From: Linum tenue
Lineage: Eukaryota; Streptophyta; Magnoliopsida; Malpighiales; Linaceae
NCBI GenBank assembly: GCA_946122785.1
Contig: CAMGYJ010000006.1
Coordinates: 1,488,001-1,552,000, forward strand
DNA: 64,000 nucleotides
Direction of reading: 5' to 3'
Position numbers and translations under genes: made by a program. Positions 46,749 to 58,273 of the stretch are shown here, one piece after another (within the stretch, counting starts at the first letter, position 1; the number at the start of each line of letters is the position of its first letter). The notes under the pieces are model-generated. The model was not told the origin of the DNA. It made no database searches and saw only the letters and a program-made list of their open reading frames with translations.

Positions 46749-46798
46749 GACGCGGTTAGCGTCTGCCTTCTACCAAAAAAAAAAAAGTTGAGCCTACA

Positions 46799-47588
46799 TT
46801 TTGGAGGAGGACTAATAGGCACATCCTATCACTTTCTAATGTTTTTTTCAAGACACGAATACGCCCATTATAATCTTAGATAAGAAAATCGAGTGGGCTG
46901 TAGCTTCTTCCTAGACTACACGTAGCTCGTTCGCTTATTTAGTATGTTACTTTGTTAGCCTTTCTTGTATGAAAACATGCGATAATATATAAATTGTCAA
47001 TTTTTTATTGATAACAATAGTAGTTTAGTTAAAATTGTAATAAATGAAAGGATTATGTATCTCGTATTTAGATGTCAAAATTGTAATATTTTATGTGCAT
47101 GTGAAATCTATAATATTAAAACAAAAAAATACGATGCATATTATAGATATATATTACTATATATAAATTTCTTAGAGAAAATAACATAATAAGCGTAAAG
47201 TGAAAAAATATCAGGTTAAAAAACTGTTGTAGAAGCCATATAATAATAATTATCATGAAAAGTGTAGTTAATAATCCATACATACAGGCTTTCATAAAAA
47301 TAAATTCACACATTCCTAAAAATCCTATAAATAAACGTCTACCTATTCCATTTTTTAAATTCATCAATTATATGCAGTTGTTTCAGTTTAAAAATTGAAG
47401 GGTAACATTGATTAAAAAACGAATAGTCGGGACTGGAGAACCGTTTCTCAGAAAAACGCGGGGGACAGGGGGAATTAAAAAGGGCAAAACTGCCTGATTC
47501 CGAAAATAACAGGGAGAGCTTGGAGTCTGACGTTGACGAGGTCTTTTTTTCAATCCCCTTTAATATATTTTAAGAGATAATACACAAA
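46799..47588. other. Intergenic AT-rich region
   Basis: No gene or terminal repeat is recognised. It is strongly AT-rich between 46980 and 47390. Confidence 0.35.
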
Positions 47589-48043
47589 GGGTCGTTTTGA
47601 AGAATTAGAGTCTAAATCTCTAGATTCTAAACAATCCAAAGATTTGAACTCTCCGAATTGTTGAAAAAAGATTTGAAAATGTTCATTGTTTGATAACTGC
47701 GATTATTAACATACAATAAAAATAAATTATATTTGTTTATAAAATGGCATGTTTATCCTTAACCAAAATAATTAAATGGCTCAAAAAATATTGACAAAAT
47801 TTATCAATAAGGATATTTAGTGGGATAAATTAAAAAAAGGAAGAGAAAGAGTCAAAGAGAGAAAACTCTAAAATCAAGATGTAGTCTCTAATTAGAAGAG
47901 ATTTGATATCTCTAGATTTTAGAGATTTAAAATCTCTAAATCTACAATCCACGATACAAAAGGTAGCAAAAAAACATAATATTTTGCTAAATCTATAGAT
48001 TCAATAAATCCATCATCCAAATCTTGTTCTCCAAACGACCCCA
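47589..48043. mobile_element. Probable MITE with GGGTCGTTT ends
   Basis: The left end GGGTCGTTTTGAAGAA and the right end (reverse complement GGGGTCGTTTGGAGAACAAG) are imperfect inverted repeats. The interior has further inverted TCTAGATT/AATCTCTAAAT text. AAA lies outside both ends, but such a short flank in AT-rich DNA is weak evidence. The superfamily is uncertain. Confidence 0.5.
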
Positions 48044-48847
48044 AAGTATCATTCGATATAAGTGGGACAAAGATTAAAATAGATACATATATAATTCTAC
48101 GCACTCAAATTTGGTTATAAAAAAAATTATGTTTTCTTGGGCAGTTTTGATTTTTGCAGTTTGTTTATGATCATGTGAAAGTTGTATCTTTATTTTCTTG
48201 GTAATACAAGTGACTTTAGATCAAAATTTTATTTATATTTTTCATTTTGAGCGTTGAAAAGTTTTGTATAAATTATATACATTTTTACTTACCGAAAAAA
48301 TTGAGGAAAGGACAATCATTTAAAAGATTATCAAAGTTAAATAATAATTATGTTTTAAGTTCTTTAAACTTTGTATGAGTTTTATCTGAAATTCAAACTA
48401 TATGTTGAAAAGGAAAATATGAATTTTTTATTTATTTTGATATGACTCTCCAACAATCTATTGCAAAGAAATCAGATCCACTATAGTGTCATCCGAAATC
48501 TAATGGATTAATGATAATATTTTAGAGGGCGTTTGCTTGTAGGAAATCCTACAAGCAAACAACCCCTAAATGATTATAGAGAAATTCATATCTAATAGTC
48601 TAACTATCATCTTATAACCACCTCAACTAGGATGATTTGATTTTCCTATGTGGACAAGCTTTCAAAATATTTCTTATCACTCTTCAGCCTCCTATACCTC
48701 CCAAATGTCATGACAATGAATGTTCCAAAATCGAATATTGTTATTCTAACAACTTGGCTAAAAAAAAAAAGAAAAAAAAAATACTCATCACAATTACTTC
48801 ACAAAATCCATTCATTTTCTTCCTACTTCCCTCATATTTTCAATTCA
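48044..48847. other. Intergenic AT-rich region with a short perfect hairpin
   Basis: No gene. A hairpin lies at 48531-48560: GTTTGCTTGTAGGA, two bases, then its exact complement. It is flanked by GGGC on the left and AACCCC on the right, so it may be a MITE reduced to its two ends. Confidence 0.4.
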
Positions 48848-48852
48848 ACCAA

Positions 48853-50214
48853 TGATAGACCGATAATCATACATGTTTTCACCCCTATTCTGAAGTCGTT
48901 TGTGATGAGGAATCTCGTATTTTAAGCCGATTTTACGCTAGGTTGTGTGTTTATGTCATATTTCAGGTCCTGGCGTTGGAATCGAGGCGAAGGAACGAGT
49001 TCTGGATCGAAAGGAGCGAAGATTGGACAAAGGATGCTGCTGGACCAAAATACCCGGTCAAAGGAAGAAATACCCGACCGGGTATATTCTGGCCTCGACC
49101 GGGTATTTCCTCCTTCGGGCACCCGTGAGAAGCAGAAGGGGGCCCGGGCGATGGCGATAAATCCCCGGTCGGGGATTTTGGTGGTAGACCGGGTATTTTT
49201 CCCTTAGTCAGACGGTGCGTTTCATAAAATACCCGGTCGAACCATAAAATACCCGACCGGGTATTTTGACCGGGTATCGCGACAGGCAGCTGATAAAACA
49301 GGAAGAATGCCAATTTTCAAAGGGTTCCGAGTTTTTGAGAGAGAAACCGATACCTAGAGAGAGAAAGCGACGAACCAGAGTTCTCAAGCGCCATAGATCG
49401 ATCTTCAACACCATTGGAGCCCGTCTTGAGCTTGGAGAAGTGCGATTAAACGTCCAGAAGCAGGAATCCAACTTCACAGTATGATTTCCGTGTCTGAATC
49501 TGCTTTTGCTTCTTTCTCTATGGAGTAGTTTCCCCATTCATCTGGGTATGGAGAACCCTAGATTTGTATGCTAGGTCTGATTGTATGAACCCAAGTACAG
49601 TGTTTGTGAATTGATTATATTCGATTGAGGTTTGATTGATTGAATGACTTGAATCCTGATCAAATTCCTGTTGTTTCTGCTTTAACCTGGAATGAGAATA
49701 TCTGCCTAGGTTGATAGAGTACCCTTAATCGAAGGTAGCGAATTGGTGACTTTAGTCGAGGAGCCAATTCGCTATTCTGTACCGAAGTCGATTCGGTAGT
49801 GGAGGTTTGGTTCATTAGGGCCTCAATCTGTTTATTCCGGTGGAGGTTAGTCGCCCGCTAGAGACTCAGATTGAGAGGGTCTGGAGACCTTTAGTCGAGA
49901 CTTCAGGCTAATTGAGAACCTTTCGCAGTATAACTTTCATGAAAACTGAACTTGGTAAAATGCAATCCGACTTAACTGCAGTCTAGGGGGAAACCATATC
50001 CGGGTGACCTCTCTTGACTTGACAACAAACCGTTTACTTGCTTTCTGTTTTGTTTGCTTGAGTTTCACTAAAAGTTCACTGCTAAATAACAAGAATTCAC
50101 CGAGTAGTCATCACATCTAGGACCCGGGTTGACATTAAAACCCGACCCGCTATACTACGCTTTAGGAATTGGTTATACTTGGCCATTTTCTAGGGTGACA
50201 GTAGGAGTGAGTCA
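48853..50214 (+). repeat. 5' LTR of the young Athila-like element
   Basis: 1362 bp. It contains a dyad-rich cassette at about 49048-49275 (ATACCCG...CGGGTAT units) and a purine-rich GAGAGAGAAAGCGACGAAC block near 49355 that is shared with the solo LTR at 17403. Confidence 0.96.
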
Positions 50215-50220
50215 AGTTTT

Positions 50221-50238
50221 TGGCGCCGTTGCCGGGGA
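50221..50238 (+). other. Primer-binding site, tRNA-Asp type
   Basis: TGGCGCCGTTGCCGGGGA is the exact complement of the 3' end of plant tRNA-Asp including CCA. It starts six bases after the 5' LTR. This primer is characteristic of Athila-type elements. Confidence 0.93.
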
Positions 50239-50361
50239 CGGCTAGGTTGTTGAAGAAAAGTGATTTCTGTTACTTTGGCATTTTCATTTTTGCATTGAGT
50301 TTTGTCTTTCCCACTTGTGCCTTCACGGGGTTTGCTTTGTTTGATTGTGTGCAGATAGTGC

Positions 50362-53187
50362 ATGACCCGTAGCCAGTCGGGAAGTTTACTGCCGTTGAAT
50401 CCTGAGATTGAGCGCACCTGCAAACAACTTCGGAAACAACAGCGAGCTAGACTGGCTACGGTGGAGCGCATAGACGGCCACTTGACCAGCGATTCTGAGG
50501 AAGAGTACGAGATGGAGGGCGAAGACATCCCACAACCGGGGAATGCTCGACAGGTTCCCCCGGTGAATCAGCATCCACCACCACCGCCGGGTCCCACCTT
50601 GGAGTACTACTACACTCCGCGGATTGCTGACATCCGCCCGGTCATCCTCTATCCGCCCATCCCAGCAAATAACTTCGAGATCAAGCCAGGCTGGATTCAG
50701 CTCATCACATCCTCTATCCAGTTCCATGGCTTGAAGGATGAGGAAGCCCGGGCACACCTTTCCCGTTTTCTGCAGCTGACAAACGGTTTCAAGCTGAATG
50801 GTGTTCCGGATGATGCAATCCGCCTTCACCTCTTCCCCCATTCTCTGGCGGGGAATGCTAAGAGGTGGTTGGAGACCCAGCCCCCATTGTCCATCACCTC
50901 TTGGGACGATCTGGCTGACAAGTTCGTGCACCGGTATTATCCGGCATCGAAGACCACGGAGATCCAGCGGGAGATCACTCACTTCCGCCAAGAGCCAGAT
51001 GAGTCACTTCGTGATGCATGGGAGCGGTACATGGGATACTTCTGGCAGTGTCCCCATCACGGTTTCAGCGATGCTTTCACAGTGGGGAACTTCTACAGTG
51101 CCATCACCCCAGACAGCCAGAGGGTGATCGAGTCTCTATGCCCAGGAGGGGATATCCTTACTAAGACTCCACCCGAGCTGAACCAGATGATCAGTACTTT
51201 GGCTGCCCGCGATCATTCCTGGGGGCAGAGCAGCAGAGGCAGGCACTCCCGGGACCGTGGTGTGCATGCTATGGAGGCCAGATCCGGGTTAGAGCAGCAG
51301 GTGGCTGAGTTGGTGCAGACCCTGAAGCAGCCTAACAGTCTCCTTCCGGGCCGAGGTGTAGCTGCGCCTCCGGTAGCTCAGTGCCAGTGGTGTGAGAGTC
51401 CAAACCATCTGGTGGAGGACTGTCAGGCTATGCGGGAGTCCTCTACTCCCCAAGAGCAGGTGGCCTTCATCGCCAATGCTCGGCGCTTCGACCCATACAG
51501 CAATACATATAATGAGGGATGGCGCCAGCATCCCAACTTCGCCTGGAGCAACAACACCAACAAACCACCTGATTTCCCAGCCCCAGCAGGTGGTTTTCAG
51601 CAGAGGCAGCCCTACCAGGATAGGCAAGGGCCACCACCACAGCAGCAGCCCTACCAGCCTAGGCAAGGGCAGCCATTCCAGCAGCCCCAGGGCCAGTTTG
51701 CTCAGCCTCCAGCAGCCGCAGCTCCCGATAATCAGATGGCTGATCTGAAGAACATTTTGGCGACATTCATGACCACCAGCCAGGCGAACTTCGCAAGGGT
51801 GGACCAGAGCATAGCTTCTTTGGAGGCAGGGCAGAGGAACCAGGGTGCTATTTTGCAAGATCTACAGCACCAAGTCGGTGTCCTAGCGCGCCAGCTTACT
51901 GCTCGGGCCCCGGGGACTCTACCTGCCACCACCATCCCCAATCCACGGGACCCGCACGAGACCGCACATGCCATTTTCACCCTGAGCGGCAGGCCTACAT
52001 CAGCTGATCCTGCCCCGACCAGGCAGGAGGAACCATTACCTGCTTCAGCACTTCCAGCCGGTGATGCAGAAGTGCGGGTGGAGAAGGAAGCCCCTGCTCC
52101 CAAGCCACAACCAGTGGTGAAGGAGCACGTACCCCAGCTTCCCTTCCCCACTCGCCTTCACAAGGACAAGCTGGAGACTGAGTTTGCCAATTTTATGGCA
52201 ATGTTGAAGCAGCTCAACATCAGCATACCATTTGTGGAGGCACTGTCGAAGATGCCCAAGTACGCTAAGTTCATGAAAGATCTCTGCACCAACAAGAAGA
52301 AACTTGGGGATCTCTCGACAGTGCTGCTGAGCGAGGAGTGTTCTGCTATCCTGCAGAACAAGCTGCCCGAGAAGCGTAAGGATCCAGGGAGTTTTACTAT
52401 CCCTCTTACTATTGGCAGCATGCATGTAGGAAAGTCCTTGGCGGACCTAGGCGCTAGCATTAATGTCATGCCATACAAATTGTTCAAAAAGCTAGACCTA
52501 GGTGAACTTAGCCCTACTAGGATGAGCATTCAGCTAGCTGATCGTTCTGTGGTGCATCCTAGGGGCATCATAGAAGATTTGCTTGTTAATGTGGGTGCAT
52601 TCACATATCCTGTTGATTTTGTTATTCTGGATATAAATGATGATGTGGATGTGCCTTTGATTCTAGGTAGACCATTTCTTGCCACCGCCAAGGCACTGAT
52701 TGATGTGCATGATGGTAAACTGATCTTGCGTGCTGGAAATGAACAGGCTGTTTTTCCTGTGACTGAGTCTGATCATTGTGCTATGATTTCTGTATCGCCT
52801 GTGCATGCTATTTCTGACCAGATACACGAGCCTGTCGTGTATCCTTCTGCACCTCTCATTTTGCAGGACCCGCCTCTCATTCCTCCGCCGCCACTCCATC
52901 CAGCCTCGCCTTCGAACAAAAAGCTCAAGGAGGAGTGGCGGCCGAAGCCGCAAGTGGCTAAGCCTGCACGGAAGAAGAGTGGAGACCACTATGAGCTGGT
53001 CCCACCCCCCGCACCACGACCACCCTGGCCATCCGAGTACTCACTCGCCTGCATCTTGCCAGATGGCCAGGTCGAGCTGACTTCTGCTGGTGGTTGCAAC
53101 CGTCGGGTGCACGGTCACCACCTGAAGCTGTACCTCAAGAGCGATGTGGATCCGCTCTTGGAGGCACCTGTTCCTGCACTTCCCTGA
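50362..53187 (+). CDS. Gag-protease polyprotein of the young LTR element (941 aa, intact)
   Basis: The gag core (about 110-300) includes FHGLKDEEARAHLSRFLQLT, GNAKRWLETQP and ESLRDAWERYMGYFWQCPHH. A zinc knuckle CQWCESPNHLVEDC lies near 340, followed by a Gln/Pro-rich stretch (about 400-455). The aspartic protease region near 685-800 contains LADLGASINVMPYKLFKKL and DVPLILGRPFLATAKALIDV; D-L-G-A-S is the usual Athila form of the active site. After a Pro-rich linker the C-terminus reads ILPDGQVELTSAGG and VHGHHLKLYLKSD, which looks like the tail of an Athila integrase, so pol may have been lost by an in-frame deletion. No stop or frameshift interrupts the ORF. Confidence 0.93.
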   Translation: MTRSQSGSLLPLNPEIERTCKQLRKQQRARLATVERIDGHLTSDSEEEYEMEGEDIPQPGNARQVPPVNQHPPPPPGPTLEYYYTPRIADIRPVILYPPIPANNFEIKPGWIQLITSSIQFHGLKDEEARAHLSRFLQLTNGFKLNGVPDDAIRLHLFPHSLAGNAKRWLETQPPLSITSWDDLADKFVHRYYPASKTTEIQREITHFRQEPDESLRDAWERYMGYFWQCPHHGFSDAFTVGNFYSAITPDSQRVIESLCPGGDILTKTPPELNQMISTLAARDHSWGQSSRGRHSRDRGVHAMEARSGLEQQVAELVQTLKQPNSLLPGRGVAAPPVAQCQWCESPNHLVEDCQAMRESSTPQEQVAFIANARRFDPYSNTYNEGWRQHPNFAWSNNTNKPPDFPAPAGGFQQRQPYQDRQGPPPQQQPYQPRQGQPFQQPQGQFAQPPAAAAPDNQMADLKNILATFMTTSQANFARVDQSIASLEAGQRNQGAILQDLQHQVGVLARQLTARAPGTLPATTIPNPRDPHETAHAIFTLSGRPTSADPAPTRQEEPLPASALPAGDAEVRVEKEAPAPKPQPVVKEHVPQLPFPTRLHKDKLETEFANFMAMLKQLNISIPFVEALSKMPKYAKFMKDLCTNKKKLGDLSTVLLSEECSAILQNKLPEKRKDPGSFTIPLTIGSMHVGKSLADLGASINVMPYKLFKKLDLGELSPTRMSIQLADRSVVHPRGIIEDLLVNVGAFTYPVDFVILDINDDVDVPLILGRPFLATAKALIDVHDGKLILRAGNEQAVFPVTESDHCAMISVSPVHAISDQIHEPVVYPSAPLILQDPPLIPPPPLHPASPSNKKLKEEWRPKPQVAKPARKKSGDHYELVPPPAPRPPWPSEYSLACILPDGQVELTSAGGCNRRVHGHHLKLYLKSDVDPLLEAPVPALP

Positions 53188-55061
53188 GTATCCACCATGG
53201 GCGTCCAGCTAAAAGACGGTAAAGAAGCGCTTGTGGGGAGGCAACCCCACCACGGTTTGACTTTCTTTCTTATGTTTCGAGTCGGATTGCGATTTGGTTT
53301 TGTTTTGGTTTGTTTCATTTGTTCTGGATGATGTCTTATTGGGCTGACCGTTGGACCTAACGTATGTGTTTGAGCTTTTTGGTCTCTTTTAGCTCTGCCT
53401 GTGTTCCCGACTGGTCCTCTCTCCAGTCCGTCCCATGCCGACTGGTCCATTTCCAGTCTTCTGCAGTCTGTGCACACCGGTAACATCGTTCCCCTTTCCT
53501 TCCCTCTTCTCCATTGAGGGCAATGTCGATCTTAAGTGTGGGGGGAATGTTTATCTTTTGACTGCATTAGCTCTGTTTGTGTGCTTGGAGCCTAGTCCAC
53601 TGTCCAAATCTTACGATTTGAGGGCTCCAAGTACTGCTGTTTGATCATATTGGCACTGTGTTTTGATGGATGAATTGATTGGTTTTCGGATTAATGCATG
53701 ACAACTTGTTTGCGACTAGGACAACCTATGATGAGGACTGAGATGTGCAGTAGAACGATGTAGGGGTTTAGTTTTTCAACTGTTTGCTTGGCAACTGTGA
53801 CTTGATCTGACTTGATCTGATTACTTATCCTTGACAGTCGTTTATGCATCTAGTTCAGGGTATCAGAATGTGAGATAGAGCATATAGGTAGCCATGTGAG
53901 ATTTGAGCCTGCTCGTTTCTTTCTTGTGCGATAGATCCCTCTTCCATGATGTGTAGCATTCACGTTGTCACTAGCTAAGATGATGGGGGCATAGGATTAG
54001 CCCACGCCCAAAACTGACTGTCCTGATGTGTCATATCCCCTAGTCAGCCCCTTTGAGCCGTGTGTTATCCTTTCTTTTGGTCTATAATGAAAAAATCACC
54101 CTTGTTGCATCTTTTAGAAGGTTCCACAGAGTGGTTTTATATATTCTCTGCTGTTTCTGCTAAAGTCTATGTGAGTGTTGGAGGTAGTGCTTAAAAATTG
54201 GGCAGGTGTTTGTAATTTATGCAGAAGTGGTGGTTCTCTTAAGAAATGAAAAGAAAAAAATGAAAGTAAAAGAGAGCCACTACCAAAAATCTGAATAATG
54301 CCCAGTAAGCAGTGGTTCTTAGCAGTCTGGCTTGGAAATGCTGATGATTATGCCTCCTTCACTCTTGTGCTCTTAAGATGTTGAGTAATGCAGAATAGCA
54401 GAAAGGAAATACCGGGTTGTTTGACTGTGATTGTGTGTTTGGAAAATGTGGAACCTTTTTGCTATGAATACTTCCACCACCTAAAGGCCTTTTCCCCATG
54501 TCCAAGACCCTAGCCAGTCATTTGAACCTGTGTCTAAGACCTCCTGATTAGTTAGTGGTGACACCCCATATGTGAACTCTAGCATTTAGAGGCTGCCATC
54601 ATGGTGAAGAGATGATAGGGATTGAGAGAAATAGCATGCGCATCTTTCGCATCAAAAAAATGTCCTGACCCCACTGGTCGAGAGTGAGCGATTCATTTCC
54701 ATTTTCTATATGCTCTTGTACCCCGGTGAGGACCTAGATTGCTCGGTCTCTATTCTGATGTTTTGAGTTGGATGCATGAGTTGACTGTTTTGAGTAGGTA
54801 GTTGAATCAAGTCTAGGTTGGCTAGTGAACATACGAGAGACTCTTCCTTTACTCGATTTGCTGCATTCGAATGTCCTTTGTGGTGGTTGTCCAGGTTGTC
54901 ATTGAGGTTGTGCATGTATTGATGTTTGAAAACCAGTGCGATTCACGTGTTTTGTGCCTTTATGACTTGTCCCCAGTGTTGGTTGATTGAAATATGTAAG
55001 CTTACCTAGTGTCTGACTTGGTTTGCTTGGGGACAAGCAAACGGTTAAGTGTGGGGGAGTT
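53188..55061 (+). other. Non-coding 3' interior of the young element, with polypurine tracts
   Basis: No ORF over ~70 codons is supported. A purine tract AAGTGTGGGGGGAA lies at 53534-53547, shortly after GAGGGCAATG, as is usual just after pol in Athila elements. The functional 3' polypurine tract GTGTGGGGGAGTT lies directly before the 3' LTR (about 55049-55061). The stretch between may descend from an env-like region, but nothing can be recognised. Confidence 0.7.
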
Positions 55062-56423
55062 TGATAGACCGATAATCATACATGTTTTCACCCCTATTCT
55101 GAAGTCGTTTGTGATGAGGAATCTCGTATTTTAAGCCGATTTTACGCTAGGTTGTGTGTTTATGTCATATTTCAGGTCCTGGCGTTGGAATCGAGGCGAA
55201 GGAACGAGTTCTGGATCGAAAGGAGCGAAGATTGGACAAAGGATGCTGCTGGACCAAAATACCCGGTCAAAGGAAGAAATACCCGACCGGGTATATTCTG
55301 GCCTCGACCGGGTATTTCCTCCTTCGGGCACCCGTGAGAAGCAGAAGGGGGCCCGGGCGATGGCGATAAATCCCCGGTCGGGGATTTTGGTGGTAAACCG
55401 GGTATTTTTCCCTTAGTCAGACGGTGCGTTTCATAAAATACCCGGTCGAACCATAAAATACCCGACCGGGTATTTTGACCGGGTATCGCGACAGGCAGCT
55501 GATAAAACAGGAAGAATGCCAATTTTCAAAGGGTTCCGAGTTTTTGAGAGAGAAACCGATACCTAGAGAGAGAAAGCGACGAACCAGAGTTCTCAAGCGC
55601 CATAGATCGATCTTCAACACCATTGGAGCCCGTCTTGAGCTTGGAGAAGTGCGATTAAACGTCCAGAAGCAGGAATCCAACTTCACAGTATGATTTCCGT
55701 GTCTGAATCTGCTTTTGCTTCTTTCTCTATGGAGTAGTTTCCCCATTCATCTGGGTATGGAGAACCCTAGATTTGTATGCTAGGTCTGATTGTATGAACC
55801 CAAGTACAGTGTTTGTGAATTGATTATATTCGATTGAGGTTTGATTGATTGAATGACTTGAATCCTGATCAAATTCCTGTTGTTTCTGCTTTAACCTGGA
55901 ATAAGAATATCTGCCTAGGTTGATAGAGTACCCTTAATCGAAGGTAGCGAATTGGTGACTTTAGTCGAGGAGCCAATTCGCTATTCTGTACCGAAGTCGA
56001 TTCGGTAGTGGAGGTTTGGTTCATTAGGGCCTCAATCTGTTTACTCCGGTGGAGGTTAGTCGCCCGCTAGAGACTCAGATTGAGAGGGTCTGGAGACCTT
56101 TAGTCGAGACTTCAGGCTAATTGAGAACCTTTCGCAGTATAACTTTCATGAAAACTGAACTTGGTAAAATGCAATCCGACTTAACTGCAGTCTAGGGGGA
56201 AACCATATCCGGGTGACCTCTCTTGACTTGACAACAAACCGTTTACTTGCTTTCTGTTTTGTTTGCTTGAGTTTCACTAAAAGTTCACTGCTAAATAACA
56301 AGAATTCACCGAGTAGTCATCACATCTAGGACCCGGGTTGACATTAAAACCCGACCCGCTATACTACGCTTTAGGAATTGGTTATACTTGGCCATTTTCT
56401 AGGGTGACAGTAGGAGTGAGTCA
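55062..56423 (+). repeat. 3' LTR of the young Athila-like element
   Basis: 1362 bp, same length as the 5' LTR at a constant offset of 6209. Differences seen: 49187/55396 (G/A), one G/A near 49694, and one T/C near 49836. Confidence 0.96.
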
Positions 56424-56428
56424 ACCAA

Positions 56429-58273
56429 CCACCTCAGAATTGCCATGGCACCTCAAGGTACCACAAGATCTATCTCATGCATTATGCCATGATCCACCAC
56501 CACTTCCCTATGAAGTCAACCAGCCACCTGAAAGTTGACTTGGCACCTCAAATAAAACTTTGTTGAGGTTCCATGATAATCCAACTTAGCTCTTAATCAT
56601 CGAAGCCGCTTTTGTAATCAGCCTCACTCTTCAAAGGGAAAACACACTTCAAAACTGGATTATTTAGCATTAGGTGAACCACGTTGCGAGCCATCCCACT
56701 ACCACCATAGTTTTGGAAGCACCATAAGAAACAGAAAGAGCCCACATTGGAAGGACTTGGCATAGCCAAAATGTACAATCTAAGTTCCCAATTCATGACA
56801 AAAGTAGCAATAGCAGTAAACAGAAGCAAAAATATGAAAACAGTAATGTTTCCCTTGGTAGCACTTGATTTGCATAGTACTGGAGAATCAAAGGCAATAA
56901 CAAGTTCAAATGTATTTTATTTCATGACTTCATATAGCCGTCATTAGCCAAATGGTAGCTGTATCTCTTTCCAGCCTACAAACTCCAAAATTACCATATA
57001 ACAACCTTAACAAACACCGCGTCTCAACCCATTCTCCCCACCAAATCCTGCATGAACAATAACCATGTATCAATGTTTATAGATTCACAGAAGCAAGCAT
57101 AGCAACCAGCAGCATAGATCGCTAGTGGATAATAAGCAAACAAATAGAGTACAACAAATAAGTCTACTAGTCATACTATGGATGTCCAAGTTACCAGCAC
57201 TAGCTGTTGGCAAACACGCACCTGCCACGTTGGATAGCAACCAACGAGTACATATAGGCTAACAAAAGCTCTTATCGGAAGAAATCATAGCCAATTCGAA
57301 GACTTCCTATAGTGGCTATGCGCTTCTACTTTGGTGTGGTACTCACCAAACAAGAGCACAATAAGATGAAACACAGAAATAACAAGATAAGAACAAACCC
57401 AAAAGAATCAGATAACCACCCAGAACAGAGAGAAAGGACCTCAGGATCCATGCTCAATCATAGTCAGGATTCCCTATTAATTCCTCTTGTTCAACAAAAC
57501 GTGCAAAACACAACACAAATTCAGAGGACCGTGGAATATATTTATCTCTCAAAATGGCGCCTGACTTAAGTGCACAACAAATTCAGCGACTTCTTCAGGG
57601 TTTCACATCACAGGCATAAATTCCAAACGACATCTCTCTGTAGTAAGTAAACATAAACAAGCAGACAACCATGGACACAATGATCCATTTTTCCTTCTCA
57701 ACTCTATCATCAACTAGAGTTATGAGATGTCCCAATATTCAGTCAAAAGAACCCAGCTCTAAAGATTCAAAGTTTAGATAATGAAAGGAAACACGAAAAA
57801 TGGAGATAATTTGCGCGCACACACATAAGACCACATTCTCAAACATCGGAGAATCATACAACAGACATCACTTACCAAGGGGAAAAGATAGATGAGCATT
57901 TGCTGATCCCCAATTAGCATTAACAAACTACTGAATTCCCCAATTCAAGATGAACAAACTCCCGAGGTATAATAGTAGGCAGTAGCCCGATTGAATCAAT
58001 CAAGTACACTAATTGAGCAGTAAAATCAGACCATATTTCATTGATGTACAATTCACGATCTAAAGGGTAAATCAAATCTCGCCCAGATACATAAACAACA
58101 ACCACCAAAAGACTACCGCACCGATTGCTTTCATGCAAATGATTCGCGGACAAACAGAACATATATACTAATCCAACTCATGAATATTGCCAACGAATGC
58201 CCACCATCTTTCACGGGAAAACAAAAAGAACGAATAGCACACAACCTGAATTGCAGAAAATCGAAGGAAAAGA
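56429..58273. other. Region between the LTR element and the ATP synthase gene
   Basis: Its right part presumably includes the 3' UTR of the minus-strand gene at 58274-58546. No other gene is supported. The longest frames (56593-56829 minus, 78 codons; 57312-57569 plus, 85 codons) match nothing I recognise and lack gene context. The left 150 bp carry several CCACCT(C/G)A and GGCACCTCAA repeats, possibly a piece of an older repeat into which the LTR element jumped. Confidence 0.35.

Larger units (their letters stand above)
40408..46785 (+). mobile_element. Near full-length L1-type LINE (6.4 kb), inactivated
   Basis: AAAGTTGAGCCTACA flanks it (40393-40407; 46784-46798, overlapping the tail), and a 12-base poly(A) ends it (about 46775-46786). 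It has a ~130-bp leader, ORF1, ORF2 with endonuclease, reverse transcriptase, zinc-binding and RNase H parts, and a short 3' UTR. Several frameshifts and stops, plus a MITE in ORF1, make it non-functional. Its length suggests a complete insertion, unlike the truncated LINEs elsewhere in the window. Confidence 0.93.
48853..56423 (+). mobile_element. Young Athila-like Ty3 LTR retrotransposon with gag-protease only (7.6 kb)
   Basis: Two 1362-bp LTRs (48853-50214 and 55062-56423) differ at only three positions that I could find. TG...CA ends and a perfect ACCAA target duplication (48848-48852 and 56424-56428) define the limits. The PBS fits tRNA-Asp, as in Athila elements. One long intact ORF (50362-53187) encodes gag and protease. 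Reverse transcriptase, RNase H and the integrase core are absent. About 1.9 kb of non-coding sequence precedes the 3' polypurine tract. Very similar LTRs and an intact ORF indicate a recent jump, presumably using enzymes from a related complete element. Confidence 0.96.

Noticed and set aside
49048..49275. CRISPR-like array of repeats in the LTR
   Set aside because: Repeats are short, imperfect dyads at irregular spacing inside a retrotransposon LTR of a plant genome; there are no regular spacers or cas genes.
48922..49537. Several 60-116-codon frames repeated identically at 55131-55746
   Set aside because: They are present twice only because they lie in the two LTRs; no protein family matches.
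50221..50238. tRNA-Asp gene piece
   Set aside because: It is the reverse complement of only the last 18 nt and sits just after an LTR, so it is a primer-binding site.
56593..56829. 78-codon minus-strand frame downstream of the ATP synthase gene
   Set aside because: No recognisable domain, no splice or start context; kept only as part of the intergenic description.
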